Assembly (NCBI GenBank): GCA_038148375.1
Contig: JAYQVH010000007.1
Coordinates: forward strand, 1-64,000
DNA: 64,000 bases
Direction of reading: 5' to 3'
Source of the DNA: CAWUEX02 sp038148375
GTDB taxonomy: Bacteria; Pseudomonadota; Alphaproteobacteria; Rhodospirillales; Rhodospirillaceae
The notes under the pieces are model-generated. The model had not been told where the DNA came from. It was given only the letters and a program-made list of their open reading frames with translations, and made no database searches. The position numbers and the translations under genes were made by a program. Below, piece by piece: positions 7,489 through 18,032 of this stretch. How positions within the stretch are numbered: position 1 is the first letter of the stretch; each line of letters starts with the position of its first letter.

Positions 7489-7517
7489 TTGCAACGCTGC
7501 GGTGCCATAGGTAAGGT
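7489..7517 (+). promoter_or_regulatory. Putative promoter of the yfgM-bamB-der operon
   Basis: TTGCAA (7489-7494), 17-base spacer, TAAGGT (7512-7517). The predicted start is about 75 bases before the GTG at 7598. The same TAAGGT -10 with the same spacing occurs at 58919-58947. Otherwise the 278-base gap between the divergent lipoprotein and yfgM holds nothing I can name. Confidence 0.45.
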
Positions 7518-7597
7518 ACCGCCGCTTTGGCCGCCATGGCCCAACGACCGCCTACCAGGGGGCGCCGCAGTCCGGCGTCCCGAAGAGGAATCATCAC

Positions 7598-8383
7598 GTG
7601 AGCAAGAAGTCCGATGGCAGCCGCGCTGCGGCGAAGGCCAATAAAAAGAAGGAAAAAACGCCCGAGGAAGAAGAAGCGGAGGCCATTGACGCCTTCATGA
7701 CGGAGATCGAGGCGGATCTCCGCGACGAGCAATTGATCAAGCTCTGGACCAAGTATAAGACGTCCATTTACGGCGCGATGGTTGCGCTCGTACTTGGGGT
7801 TGCGGTCTACCAGTTCTGGCAGGGTCGGGTCGAAGCGCGGTTGACGGCCCAGGCCAATGGGTACGCGCAAGCGATCGCGGCCATTGAACAGGACAATCCC
7901 GACGCCGCGCTGGAGACGCTTGGCGAGGTTGCCGCCGGCGGTGGAAACTACCGTGCCGTCGCCGATCTGCAGCGCGCCGCCCTGTTGGTTGACAAGGGCC
8001 AGATTGAGGATGCGCTGTCCCTGTACAAGTCCTTGCGCAGTGATTCATCGTTGGCGCCGCCCTATCGTGACCTGGCCTCGCTGCTGTGGGCCATGCACGG
8101 AACCGGGCGTGAAGATACAACGGTTCTCGAAGACGCCATCTATCCGCTGACCGATCCCAGCAACGCGTTTAGTTTTTCGGCCCTGGAACTGCTGGCGCTG
8201 CTTGCCATTGAGCGCGGGGATATCGATGAAACCCGATCCATCCTCGAAGAGTTGATCGCTGACGCCAATACGCCGGTCAGCATTCGCGGCCGCGCGCAGG
8301 AAATGTTGAGCGTTTACGGCGCCAAGACAGCAGGGCGCGAGCCTGATGTGCAGACAGACGACGCCGCGCCGGAGGTCCCGTGA
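7598..8383 (+). CDS. yfgM: YfgM-like tetratricopeptide membrane protein
   Basis: A 261-residue inner-membrane protein. The cytoplasmic N-terminus is highly charged (Lys-rich, then a Glu run), followed by one transmembrane helix at about 57-73 (IYGAMVALVLGVAVYQF) and a periplasmic domain of TPR-like helical repeats (AALLVDKGQIEDALSLY and others). This is the layout of YfgM, an ancillary subunit of the SecYEG translocon that links it to periplasmic chaperones. It precedes bamB, as in many proteobacteria. The start is GTG with a GAAGAGG site 9 bases upstream. The tail is acidic. The symbol rests on architecture and context. Confidence 0.75.
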   Translation: MSKKSDGSRAAAKANKKKEKTPEEEEAEAIDAFMTEIEADLRDEQLIKLWTKYKTSIYGAMVALVLGVAVYQFWQGRVEARLTAQANGYAQAIAAIEQDNPDAALETLGEVAAGGGNYRAVADLQRAALLVDKGQIEDALSLYKSLRSDSSLAPPYRDLASLLWAMHGTGREDTTVLEDAIYPLTDPSNAFSFSALELLALLAIERGDIDETRSILEELIADANTPVSIRGRAQEMLSVYGAKTAGREPDVQTDDAAPEVP

Positions 8384-8396
8384 GCGGGGGCCGGGC

Positions 8397-9764
8397 ATGA
8401 CGATGGCACGTCAGATTTCTGTTCCGATGGACGCCGTTCGCAAACTCACCACGGTCTTATCCGCCGCGGCGCTCGCCATGGTGCTGTCCGGGTGCGATCT
8501 CAATCCGTTTAGCGGCGACGACGATGAAATTCTGCCGGGCACCCGCATCTCCGTGCTGGCCTTGGAACGCGCCCTCAGGCCAGATCTGAATGCCGTCGAT
8601 ACCCAGATCGTTCTGCCCGCGCCCGAAGACGCGGAGGCCTGGCCACAAGCGGGCGGCCTGTCGCACCACGCCATGCACCATATGGCTCTCGGGCCGGCAC
8701 CGCAGCGGGTATGGCGTTCCGATGCCGGGTCGGGTTCGGGCAAACGCAATCGCACCCTCAGCGAGCCGATTATTGCCGACGGACGTATCTTCGTGCTCGA
8801 TGCCAAGTCCTATGTGCGGGCGTTCAATGCCCGCAACGGCGGTCAGTTATGGCGCAATGAGCTGGTGCCGAACGATGAGGACGACGCCCATTTTCTTGGC
8901 GGCGGTCTAGCCTACGATAGCGGCAAGGTGTTCGCGACGACGGGCTTTGCGGCGGTCGTCGCCTTGAACTCCCGCTCAGGCCGCGAAATGTGGCGGACCG
9001 AGGTGGAAGCTCCGCTCCGCTCCGCTCCGACCGTCAACGGCGGGCGCGTCATCGTCATTACAGTCGATAACGAAGTCATTGCTCTGGCCGCCGCCGATGG
9101 GCGCAGGCTGTGGAGTTATTCCGGCGTCAGCTCGCAAACCATTCTGCTCGGCGGCGGCAGTCCGGCGGTCGATGGCGGCGTTGTCATCGCGCCGTTCACC
9201 AACGGCGAGATCGCGGCCCTGCGTGTCGATAACGGTTCGGTGCTGTGGAGTGACTCGGTCATCGCCGTGCGCCGCACCGAAGCGGCGGCCAGCCTGACGG
9301 ACATCAGCGGCCGGCCGGTTATCGATCGCGGGCGGGTTTACGCTGTCGGGCATTCCGGCATTCTCGTTTCCATTGACCTGCGCACCGGACAACGGGTCTG
9401 GGATGTGCCGGTGCCTGGCGTGTACCAGCCATGGATCTCCGGAGACTTCCTGTATGCGACGACACTCGATGCGGAAGTCGTGTGCATCGACGTGCGCACG
9501 GGGCAAATCCTGTGGGTGACGCAGCTCAAGCGCTTTGAAGACGAGGACGATCCCGATGATCGCATCATCTGGACTGGCCCGGTGATCGCCAGCGACCGGC
9601 TCATCGTGATGAGTTCAGATGAACGTGCTTTGTCGTTGTCACCCTATAATGGGGAAGTCTTGGGTGAGATGGATATGCCGAGCTCGATCACAATCCCACC
9701 GGTCTTCGCCAACAGAACCATGTACGTTTACGACGACGCCGGCGACCTGCTGGCCTACCGCTAA
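8397..9764 (+). CDS. bamB: Outer membrane protein assembly factor BamB
   Basis: A 455-residue lipoprotein with lipobox VLSGC (Cys 33) followed by repeated PQQ/beta-propeller blades (VLDAKSYVRAFNARNGGQLWR, VVALNSRSGREMWR, VSIDLRTGQRVWD). BamB is the propeller lipoprotein that helps BamA insert beta-barrels. Gene order yfgM-bamB-der supports this over a PQQ dehydrogenase, and no catalytic dehydrogenase residues or quinone-binding segment were seen. ATG 8397 lies 14 bases after the yfgM stop; ATG 8403 would also work. Confidence 0.88.
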   Translation: MTMARQISVPMDAVRKLTTVLSAAALAMVLSGCDLNPFSGDDDEILPGTRISVLALERALRPDLNAVDTQIVLPAPEDAEAWPQAGGLSHHAMHHMALGPAPQRVWRSDAGSGSGKRNRTLSEPIIADGRIFVLDAKSYVRAFNARNGGQLWRNELVPNDEDDAHFLGGGLAYDSGKVFATTGFAAVVALNSRSGREMWRTEVEAPLRSAPTVNGGRVIVITVDNEVIALAAADGRRLWSYSGVSSQTILLGGGSPAVDGGVVIAPFTNGEIAALRVDNGSVLWSDSVIAVRRTEAAASLTDISGRPVIDRGRVYAVGHSGILVSIDLRTGQRVWDVPVPGVYQPWISGDFLYATTLDAEVVCIDVRTGQILWVTQLKRFEDEDDPDDRIIWTGPVIASDRLIVMSSDERALSLSPYNGEVLGEMDMPSSITIPPVFANRTMYVYDDAGDLLAYR

Positions 9765-9790
9765 CCGTATTTAAGTCGGGGCCTTCGGCC

Positions 9791-11185
9791 ATGTCCTTCA
9801 CCGTTGCCATTGTGGGCCGGCCCAACGTCGGCAAGTCGACGCTGTTCAACCGTCTGGTTGGCCGGCGCGTCGCTTTGGTGCACGACCGGCCGGGTGTGAC
9901 CCGCGACCGCCGCGAAGGGCAGGGACGAATCGCTGATCTTGCGTTCCGTATATTCGATACGGCCGGACTCGAGGACAGTGATGCGGACACCCTTGAAGGA
10001 CGCATGCGCGGGCAAACCGAACGCGCCGTTGCCCACGCCGACGTCGCCCTTTTTCTGATCGACGCCCGCACCGGCGTCACCCCCACGGACGAACACTTTG
10101 CCGCGCTGCTGCGTCGCGCCGGGACGCCGGTGATTCTCGCTGCCAACAAGTGCGAGGGGTCTGCCGGAGAAGCTGGGTTGCTCGAAGCGTTTAGCCTCGG
10201 TCTCGGCGAGCCGGTGGCCTTGTCAGCGGAACACGGCCTCGGGCTCGACGATCTCTATCAGGCTCTGCTGCCATTCGAACCCGAAGCGCCGTCCGGCGAC
10301 GAGTCCGAGGACTCGGCTGACGGCGAGGCCATTGATCCGACCGATGACGCCCTGGCTGACGATCCCGACCGCCCATTACAGCTGGCCATCGTCGGGCGGC
10401 CCAACACGGGCAAGTCGACACTGGTCAACCGGCTCATCGGCGAAGACCGGATGCTCACCGGGCCGGAGCCCGGTGTCACGCGCGATGCCGTGCCGGTGGA
10501 TTGGACTTTCAACGGCCGCGCCGTGCGCCTGGTCGACACCGCTGGGCTGCGGCGCAAGTCCAGAGTTAGCGATGCGGTCGAAAAACTGTCCGCGCTCGAC
10601 ACGCTCCGCGCCATCGACCTGGCCGAGGTCGTGGTGCTGGTGCTTGACGCCGACGCGGTGCTCGACAAGCAGGATCTGACCATCGCCGCGCGGGTAATAG
10701 ACGAGGGCCGCGCGCTGGTGATCGCGGTGAACAAATGGGACATCGCGTCAGACCGTCAGGAATCCCTCGATCGCCTGCGCGACCGGTTGGAGTCCTCTCT
10801 GACCCAGGTGCGCGGCGTGCCGACGGTGACGATTTCGGCCAAGACCGGCCAGCGCGTCGACACGCTGATGGAAACCGTTTTTAAAACCCACGAAATATGG
10901 AACCGGCGGGTTTCGACGTCAGCGCTGAACAATTGGCTCGACGATACGACTCAGCGCCATCCGCCGCCATTGTCCAAGCAGAAGAGGCGCATCAAGCTGC
11001 GGTATATCACCCAGGTCAAGGCGCGCCCGCCGACGTTCGTCGCCTTTACGTCGCGTCCGACGGACTTACCGGACAGCTACCACCGCTACTTGCTGAACGA
11101 TTTGCGCGACACATTCGGATTCGATGGCGTGCCGTTGCGCCTGTTCGTGCGCAAACCGGATAACCCTTACGACCGCGGCGATTAG
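9791..11185 (+). CDS. der: Ribosome-assembly GTPase Der (EngA)
   Basis: A 464-residue protein with two tandem GTPase domains: the first P-loop GRPNVGKST at about residues 8-16, the second GRPNTGKST at about 202-210. Each is followed by a DTAGL G3 motif and NKxD-type G4 motifs (NKCE, NKWD), then a C-terminal KH-like domain. Der is essential for 50S subunit maturation. An acidic linker (ESEDSADGEAIDPTDDAL) joins the G domains. The gene overlaps the convergent amidohydrolase by 4 bases at the stop codons. Confidence 0.95.
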   Translation: MSFTVAIVGRPNVGKSTLFNRLVGRRVALVHDRPGVTRDRREGQGRIADLAFRIFDTAGLEDSDADTLEGRMRGQTERAVAHADVALFLIDARTGVTPTDEHFAALLRRAGTPVILAANKCEGSAGEAGLLEAFSLGLGEPVALSAEHGLGLDDLYQALLPFEPEAPSGDESEDSADGEAIDPTDDALADDPDRPLQLAIVGRPNTGKSTLVNRLIGEDRMLTGPEPGVTRDAVPVDWTFNGRAVRLVDTAGLRRKSRVSDAVEKLSALDTLRAIDLAEVVVLVLDADAVLDKQDLTIAARVIDEGRALVIAVNKWDIASDRQESLDRLRDRLESSLTQVRGVPTVTISAKTGQRVDTLMETVFKTHEIWNRRVSTSALNNWLDDTTQRHPPPLSKQKRRIKLRYITQVKARPPTFVAFTSRPTDLPDSYHRYLLNDLRDTFGFDGVPLRLFVRKPDNPYDRGD

Positions 11186-12879
11186 GGCCTGCTGTAGACG
11201 ATGCGCCCGCCCACCAGGGTGTGCGTGACGGCGATCTTGTCCAGATCGACCGGGTCGACGGTAAGCGGGTTGAGGTCGAGGACGGTCAGATCGGCGAGCT
11301 TTCCCGCTTCGACCGTGCCTTTGTCGTTTTCTTCGAAGGACTGATAAGCCGCGTAGGTGGTGATGCCTTTCAGCGCTTCGATTGCGGATATGCGCTGGTC
11401 AGCGCCGATCACCCGTCCGCCGGAGGAAATGCGGTTGACGGCGGCCCAAACGATGCGCATCGGCTCCATGGGTACCACAGGGGTGTCGGCGTGCAGCGTA
11501 AACGGCATGCGGTGGCGCACGGCCGACGCGGCAGGACTCATCCGTGCCGCGCGCTCGGGTCCCATGAACATGTCCCAATGGCGGTCGCCCCAATAATAGG
11601 TGTGCAAATTGAAAAACGACGGAATCACGCCGCCGTTGTTCATCCGATCCAGCTGATCCTCCCGCACCATCTGCGCGTGAATTACGATGTGACGCGCATC
11701 GGGCCGCGGCGTGTTCAGCTGAGCCTGTTCGAACCCATACAACACATCGTCGATGGCGGCATCGCCGTTGCCATGAACGGCGATCTGATAGCCCGCGTCG
11801 TGAACGGATTTGATTTGAGCCGCGAGGGCGTCACGGTCCATGCGCGGATAGCCCCGGTAGCGCGGGTCGGCATGGCTGTGGCTGTGATAGGGCTGGCTGA
11901 GGTAGCCCGTGTAGCCCTGGATTGAGCCGTCCGCGAACCCTTTGACCGCGCCGTAAGTGATCATGCCGTCGGCGTCGAGCGGCGGCAGTGCGGTGCCGCG
12001 CTCTGCCATCGCGGCAACGGCGGCAAGAACCGGCCACACGTGGACCCGGATCGGCAACACACCCTGCCGATACGCCGCGACGAACATCAAGCCGCCGTTG
12101 GGGGCCGTCGCCCCTTGTTGCGCCGTCGTCACGCCGACGGCTGCGTATTCCCGCGCCGCCGCTGCAATGGCGTCGATCATATCGGCGTCGCTGAATGTGG
12201 GCAGCAGGTCGCCGACCTGACTCATGGCGGGCGGCTCCTCGAGCACACCGTTCGGATCGCCAGTCTCGGCGTCCTTGCGGATTTTGCCGCCAAAGGGTTG
12301 CGGCGATGCCGCTGAAATGCCCGCCATTTCCAAAGCCTTGCTGTTGGCCACGGCGAGATGGCCGGAGATATGTCCGATGTAAATCGGGTGCTCGGTCGAC
12401 GCCCGGTCGAGATCCCAGCGTGTCGGATGGCGCATCTCTTGCACCAGGGTGTCGTCATAGCCGCGGCCCTGTATCCAGGTGCCGGGCGGCGTGCTCCGCG
12501 CCCGTTCGGCGAGGGCGGCGACAATATCGCCGATGGACGTCATCGCGCCGATGGGCGGACTGTTGAGATCGACAAAGTGTTTGGCGATCAGACCCGAACT
12601 CGGAAAGTGCCCGTGCGCATCGATGAAACCGGGCAGCACGGTGTTTCCATTCAAGTCGATCATGCGCGTGGCACCGTCTGCCAAGGCGGTAATCGCGGTG
12701 TTTGTGCCGACCGCGTCGATGCGGTCTCCTGTGATGGCAACAGCCTCGGCGGTTTCGGTGTCCGTAACCAGGGTGAGTACGGTTGCGTTGTGAAGAATCA
12801 GGTCCGGTCCGGCATTGGCCACCGAAACCCCCGCCGCGACGGCGATGGTCAAGAGATGCGCGGCAATGTGTTTCAGCAT
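11182..12879 (-). CDS. Secreted amidohydrolase of the YtcJ type
   Basis: A 565-residue metal-dependent hydrolase with an N-terminal signal peptide (LLTIAVAAGVSVANA), then the beta-sandwich start DLILHNATVLTLV. Metal-binding HxH appears in GFIDAHGHFPSS; later conserved histidines occur in VHGNGDAAID and HIVIHAQMV, and the closing GGRIVYSRP is typical of amidohydrolase 3/YtcJ proteins. Substrate unknown; relatives hydrolyse amides or cyclic imides. Last gene of the minus-strand run, 24 bases after the SDR gene. Placement in the periplasm is inferred from the signal. Confidence 0.8.
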   Translation of the reverse strand: MLKHIAAHLLTIAVAAGVSVANAGPDLILHNATVLTLVTDTETAEAVAITGDRIDAVGTNTAITALADGATRMIDLNGNTVLPGFIDAHGHFPSSGLIAKHFVDLNSPPIGAMTSIGDIVAALAERARSTPPGTWIQGRGYDDTLVQEMRHPTRWDLDRASTEHPIYIGHISGHLAVANSKALEMAGISAASPQPFGGKIRKDAETGDPNGVLEEPPAMSQVGDLLPTFSDADMIDAIAAAAREYAAVGVTTAQQGATAPNGGLMFVAAYRQGVLPIRVHVWPVLAAVAAMAERGTALPPLDADGMITYGAVKGFADGSIQGYTGYLSQPYHSHSHADPRYRGYPRMDRDALAAQIKSVHDAGYQIAVHGNGDAAIDDVLYGFEQAQLNTPRPDARHIVIHAQMVREDQLDRMNNGGVIPSFFNLHTYYWGDRHWDMFMGPERAARMSPAASAVRHRMPFTLHADTPVVPMEPMRIVWAAVNRISSGGRVIGADQRISAIEALKGITTYAAYQSFEENDKGTVEAGKLADLTVLDLNPLTVDPVDLDKIAVTHTLVGGRIVYSRP

Positions 12880-12903
12880 GCCGACCTCCTCGGGTCTGTC
12901 AGG

Positions 12904-13650
12904 TCAGACCGTAACACGCGCTCCGGTTTGGTTGCAGGCCGGCTCGACCAGCGGCACAAAAGCGCCGGCGACGTCCTCTGGGGTATTCAGTTTGGTTTCG
13001 TCCTCGCCCGGAAACGCCTTCATGCGCAGCGCCGTGCGTACTGGGCCCGGATCGATGATGTTGGCGCGGATGGAAGACTCGCTCATCTCCTGTGCGTAAC
13101 TGCCGACCATGCTTTCCAAGGCCGCCTTGCTCGCCCCGTATGCGCCCCAGAACGACCGCGCCATCGATCCCTGACTGCATGAAACGAACACCGCGCGGCC
13201 CGCATCGGACTGGCGCAGCAACGGGTCGACGGCGCGCAGCAGACGCCAGTTCGCAGTCAGATTGAGGGCGAAAACCTGATCCCACGTTTTCGGCGGAATA
13301 TGTCCAACGGGAGAGAGTTGACCAAGCGTACCGGCAATGCCGGCGACGATGTCGAGTTTCTTGTGGCGCTCGTAAAGCGCGGCGGCGATGTGATCGCAGG
13401 TATCGAAGTTTGTCAGGTCTGCATCGACCAGCACGGCAGCCTGACCCGTCGCTGCGGTGATTTCATCGTCGAGGGTGAGCAGGTCGGCCTTGGTGCGCGC
13501 CACGGCGACGACGGTCGCGCCTTCGGAGGCGAACGTCTTGGCGACGGCCCGGCCGATGCCGCGGGACGCCCCGGTGACAAGCGCGATACGACCCGCAAGA
13601 CGGCCATCGTTATTGTTGCCGGCAAGACGGCCGGTCGATGTGTCCGTCAC
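12904..13650 (-). CDS. Short-chain dehydrogenase/reductase downstream of purF
   Basis: A 248-residue SDR. The NAD(P) site is TGASRGIG near residue 26, the catalytic motif is YGASK, and a serine lies in VFVSCSQGS. The usual NNAG is replaced by a divergent VAGIAGT. It starts 4 bases after the purF stop, so translation is probably coupled. An SDR in this position is frequent in alphaproteobacteria. Substrate not predictable. Confidence 0.85.
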   Translation of the reverse strand: MTDTSTGRLAGNNNDGRLAGRIALVTGASRGIGRAVAKTFASEGATVVAVARTKADLLTLDDEITAATGQAAVLVDADLTNFDTCDHIAAALYERHKKLDIVAGIAGTLGQLSPVGHIPPKTWDQVFALNLTANWRLLRAVDPLLRQSDAGRAVFVSCSQGSMARSFWGAYGASKAALESMVGSYAQEMSESSIRANIIDPGPVRTALRMKAFPGEDETKLNTPEDVAGAFVPLVEPACNQTGARVTV

Positions 13651-13654
13651 GGGC

Positions 13655-15163
13655 CTAGCCCCGGCCTTCAGTCAGAAGCGACAGCTGGTGGGGCAGAGAT
13701 TCGGCGTTCAAGTCCGTCAGCGGTGAGGGATAGTCGCCGGAGAAACAGGCATCACAGTACTGCGGCCGGTTGCTGTCGCGCTTGGCTTCGCCGACGGCAC
13801 GGTACAGTCCGTCAATGGAAATGTACGCCAGGCTGTCGACGCCAAGCAGTTTGGCCATGCTGTCGATGTCGTGCTGGGCAGCCAGCAGCTGCTCGCGCGA
13901 CGGCGTATCGATGCCGAAGTAGCAGGGAAACGCCGTCGGCGGAGAAGAAATGCGCATGTGCACCTCTTTGGCGCCAGCCTGACGCACCATATCGACGATC
14001 TTGATCGATGTCGTGCCGCGCACGATGGAATCGTCCACCAGAACCACGCGCTTGCCTTCGATTTGGGCGCGATTGATGTTGTGCTTGCGCTTTACACCCA
14101 AGTGGCGGGTCTTGTCGGTCGGCTGAATGAAGGTGCGCCCGACATAGTGATTGCGGATGATACCGTACTCGAACGGTGCACCGACTTCGGCGGCATACCC
14201 CAGCGCGGCAGGAACGCCGGAGTCCGGTACGGGGACGACGACGTCGCAGGGCACATTGCTTTCGCGGGCAAGTTCGGCGCCGATTTTCTTACGCACGTCG
14301 TAGACGCTCGAGCCTTCGCAGATGCTGTCCGGCCGGGCGAAGTATATGTACTCGAAAATACAGAAGCGGGAATCGGCGTTCGGGAACGGCCGTAGCGAGC
14401 GCAGGCCGTCTTTGTCGATGATGACCATTTCACCCGGCTCGACATCGCGCACGAATTCAGCGCCAATGATATCGAGCGCACAGGTTTCCGAACACAGAAT
14501 GTACGCCTTGTCCAATTTGCCGATCACCAGCGGGCGCACCCCTAGGGGGTCGCGCACACCAATCATGGAACTGTTGGTCATCGCGACCATGGAATAGGCG
14601 CCTTCGAGTTGACGCAGCGCGTCGATGACACGTTCTTCCACTGTTGCCTGCTGGCTGATGGCGATCAGATGGACGACCACTTCCGTGTCCGAGGTGGATT
14701 GGAAAATGCAACCGCGGCGCACCAGTTCCTGACGGACGGTCAGCGCGTTGGTCAGGTTGCCGTTGTGGCCGAGGGCCAGGCCGCCGAATTCGAAATCGGC
14801 AAACAGCGGCTGGACGTTGCGCAGCACCGTATCGCCGGTCGTTGAGTAGCGCACGTGGCCGAGCGCCATGTCGCCCTGCAGGCGGGCCATGACCGATTCC
14901 GCATTGAAGTTGTCGCTGACATGTCCGAGCCCGCGGTGGCTGTGGTAGTGCTCGCCGTCAAAAGTGACGAGGCCTGCGGCTTCCTGGCCGCGATGTTGCA
15001 GCGCGTGTAGGCCGAGTGCGGTGTGCGACGACGCGTCCGCGTCGCCGAATATACCGAAGACCCCGCATTCCTCGTGTAGCGTGTCGCCGTCCCAATCATC
15101 TCCCGCGTCGAACGGATTGGTGCTTTGGGTTACGTGGGCGGGCGGGCGCGGTGCGGATGTCAT
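13655..15163 (-). CDS. purF: Amidophosphoribosyltransferase PurF
   Basis: A 502-residue enzyme for the first step of purine synthesis: PRPP plus glutamine to phosphoribosylamine. The glutamine amidotransferase domain begins at Cys 33 in HEECGVFGIFG, so a 32-residue propeptide must be removed to expose the nucleophile. The C-terminal phosphoribosyltransferase domain carries the PRPP loop VVLVDDSIVRGTTS. Cysteines in RFCIFEYIYFARPDS and YCDACFSGDYP resemble the Fe-S type PurF found in Bacillus. Follows cvpA by 3 bases, the classic pairing. Confidence 0.95.
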   Translation of the reverse strand: MTSAPRPPAHVTQSTNPFDAGDDWDGDTLHEECGVFGIFGDADASSHTALGLHALQHRGQEAAGLVTFDGEHYHSHRGLGHVSDNFNAESVMARLQGDMALGHVRYSTTGDTVLRNVQPLFADFEFGGLALGHNGNLTNALTVRQELVRRGCIFQSTSDTEVVVHLIAISQQATVEERVIDALRQLEGAYSMVAMTNSSMIGVRDPLGVRPLVIGKLDKAYILCSETCALDIIGAEFVRDVEPGEMVIIDKDGLRSLRPFPNADSRFCIFEYIYFARPDSICEGSSVYDVRKKIGAELARESNVPCDVVVPVPDSGVPAALGYAAEVGAPFEYGIIRNHYVGRTFIQPTDKTRHLGVKRKHNINRAQIEGKRVVLVDDSIVRGTTSIKIVDMVRQAGAKEVHMRISSPPTAFPCYFGIDTPSREQLLAAQHDIDSMAKLLGVDSLAYISIDGLYRAVGEAKRDSNRPQYCDACFSGDYPSPLTDLNAESLPHQLSLLTEGRG

Positions 15164-15166
15164 GTG

Positions 15167-15844
15167 TTATTGATCATCCTGGTTGGTTTGGAACAGCCGG
15201 TCCATGCTGCGGCGTTCATCCTGTTCGTACGCGCCATCGGGGATCTTGTCCGCGCCGGGATCGCTGCCGGGCGGGGGTTGGGTCAACTTGTCGAACGTTT
15301 CTTTCAATTCCAAGGCTTCCCGCGCTGACTCGCCGGCTTCTTTAGCAGCATCCTCAGCCGCCATAAAGCCCTCCGGCATCAGCTCGCGCATTGCATTTGC
15401 CGTGACCTCGATAACGGGCAGGGTTTTGGCCGATTCGACCCAATCCGGGCGGCCGTCGGTGTCGACGAACCAGTCCATCACGATCAGGATGCCGCCGAAA
15501 ACGACGATGCCGCGCAGCAATCCGAACAGAAATCCGAGCGACCGGTCGAGATTGTTCAGTGCGCTGGCCTGAATGGTCTTGGACATCATCTTGGTCATGA
15601 TTGAACACACGACCAAGGAGGCGAGAAATATAATCACCGCGGCCGCGATATCGGCAATGAGGGTGTTCGGGATCATGTCGCGCGCGACCGGTTGCAGCAT
15701 CGGCAGTCCGTAAATTACGGCGAAAACAGCGGCGACCCACGCGGCGACCGAGAGAACCTCATGCACGAAGCCGCGCATGAAGGCGAGGATCGCCGACAAC
15801 AGCAAGATGACGATAACTGCCAGGTCGAGGCCGTTAATGGGCAT
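15167..15844 (-). CDS. cvpA: CvpA family membrane protein
   Basis: A 225-residue protein with four predicted membrane helices in the first ~160 residues (for example LAVIVILLLSAILAFM, VIIFLASLVVCSIM, GIVVFGGILIVMDWF) and a charged cytoplasmic tail. CvpA was named for colicin V production and is linked to envelope stability; its exact role is unresolved. Start at MPINGLDL (15844) is preferred to the upstream methionine at 15898, since family members begin right before the first helix. Between radA and purF, a conserved order. Confidence 0.88.
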   Translation of the reverse strand: MPINGLDLAVIVILLLSAILAFMRGFVHEVLSVAAWVAAVFAVIYGLPMLQPVARDMIPNTLIADIAAAVIIFLASLVVCSIMTKMMSKTIQASALNNLDRSLGFLFGLLRGIVVFGGILIVMDWFVDTDGRPDWVESAKTLPVIEVTANAMRELMPEGFMAAEDAAKEAGESAREALELKETFDKLTQPPPGSDPGADKIPDGAYEQDERRSMDRLFQTNQDDQ

Positions 15845-15881
15845 ACGCGAGCAAGGCCTTATATAACGTTCGAACAGGCGG

Positions 15882-17252
<1,371 letters not shown>

Positions 17253-17258
17253 CCGATC

Positions 17259-18032
17259 CTACCGCCGCAGCTCCATCTTGATCGGACCCTCGGCGCGGCC
17301 ATGCACGAACTGATCGACAAATTCGTTGCCGGAATGATCGACCTCCTTGGCGTTGCCGACCCAGACGAGCTTGCCGTGATACAGCATGGCAATGCGGTCG
17401 CCGATCTTGCGTGCGGACGCCATGTCGTGGGTGATCGACAGCGCGGTGATGCCCTGATCTTTGACGCAGGCGACGATGAGATCGTTGATGACATCGGCCA
17501 TGATCGGATCGAGGCCGGTGGTGGGTTCATCGAAAAGCACGATTTCGGGTGAGCCGGCAATGGCACGGGCCAAGCCCACGCGCTTCTGCATGCCGCCGGA
17601 CAGCTCCGAGGGCGTCAGATCGCCGACCGTGTCGGCCAGCCCGACCTTGGCCAGCGTCTCGATCGCGCGGTCTTTCGCGTCCTTGCGGTTCATATGGCGG
17701 CCCTGGATCAAGCCGAAGGCGACGTTTTCCCAAACCGGCAGACTGTCGAACAGCGCCCCGCCCTGGAACAGCATGCCGAACTTCTTGTTTGTTTCTTCAC
17801 GGTCATTGGCGGCGACATGGGTGACGTTCTCGCCGTCAACTTCGATGATACCGGAGTCCGCCGTCAGGATGCCGAGAATGCACTTCAGCAGCACCGACTT
17901 GCCGGTGCCCGAGCCGCCGATAACGACGACCGATTCCCCCGGCGCGACGTCGAGGTTGATTCCCGTCAGCACATCCTTAGGGCCGAAGCTCTTGCGCACA
18001 TCTTGCAGACTGATTTTAGGTTGCCCGGTCAT
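17259..18032 (-). CDS. mlaF: MlaF-type ABC transporter ATPase
   Basis: A 257-residue ABC ATPase with Walker A GGSGTGKS at 39-46, signature LSGGMQKRVGLARA, Walker B VLFDEPTTGLDP and H-loop SITHDM. This matches MlaF, the energising subunit of the phospholipid transport system that keeps the outer membrane asymmetric. It overlaps mlaE by 4 bases. The MCE substrate-binding subunit MlaD and periplasmic MlaC are not adjacent. Confidence 0.88.
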   Translation of the reverse strand: MTGQPKISLQDVRKSFGPKDVLTGINLDVAPGESVVVIGGSGTGKSVLLKCILGILTADSGIIEVDGENVTHVAANDREETNKKFGMLFQGGALFDSLPVWENVAFGLIQGRHMNRKDAKDRAIETLAKVGLADTVGDLTPSELSGGMQKRVGLARAIAGSPEIVLFDEPTTGLDPIMADVINDLIVACVKDQGITALSITHDMASARKIGDRIAMLYHGKLVWVGNAKEVDHSGNEFVDQFVHGRAEGPIKMELRR

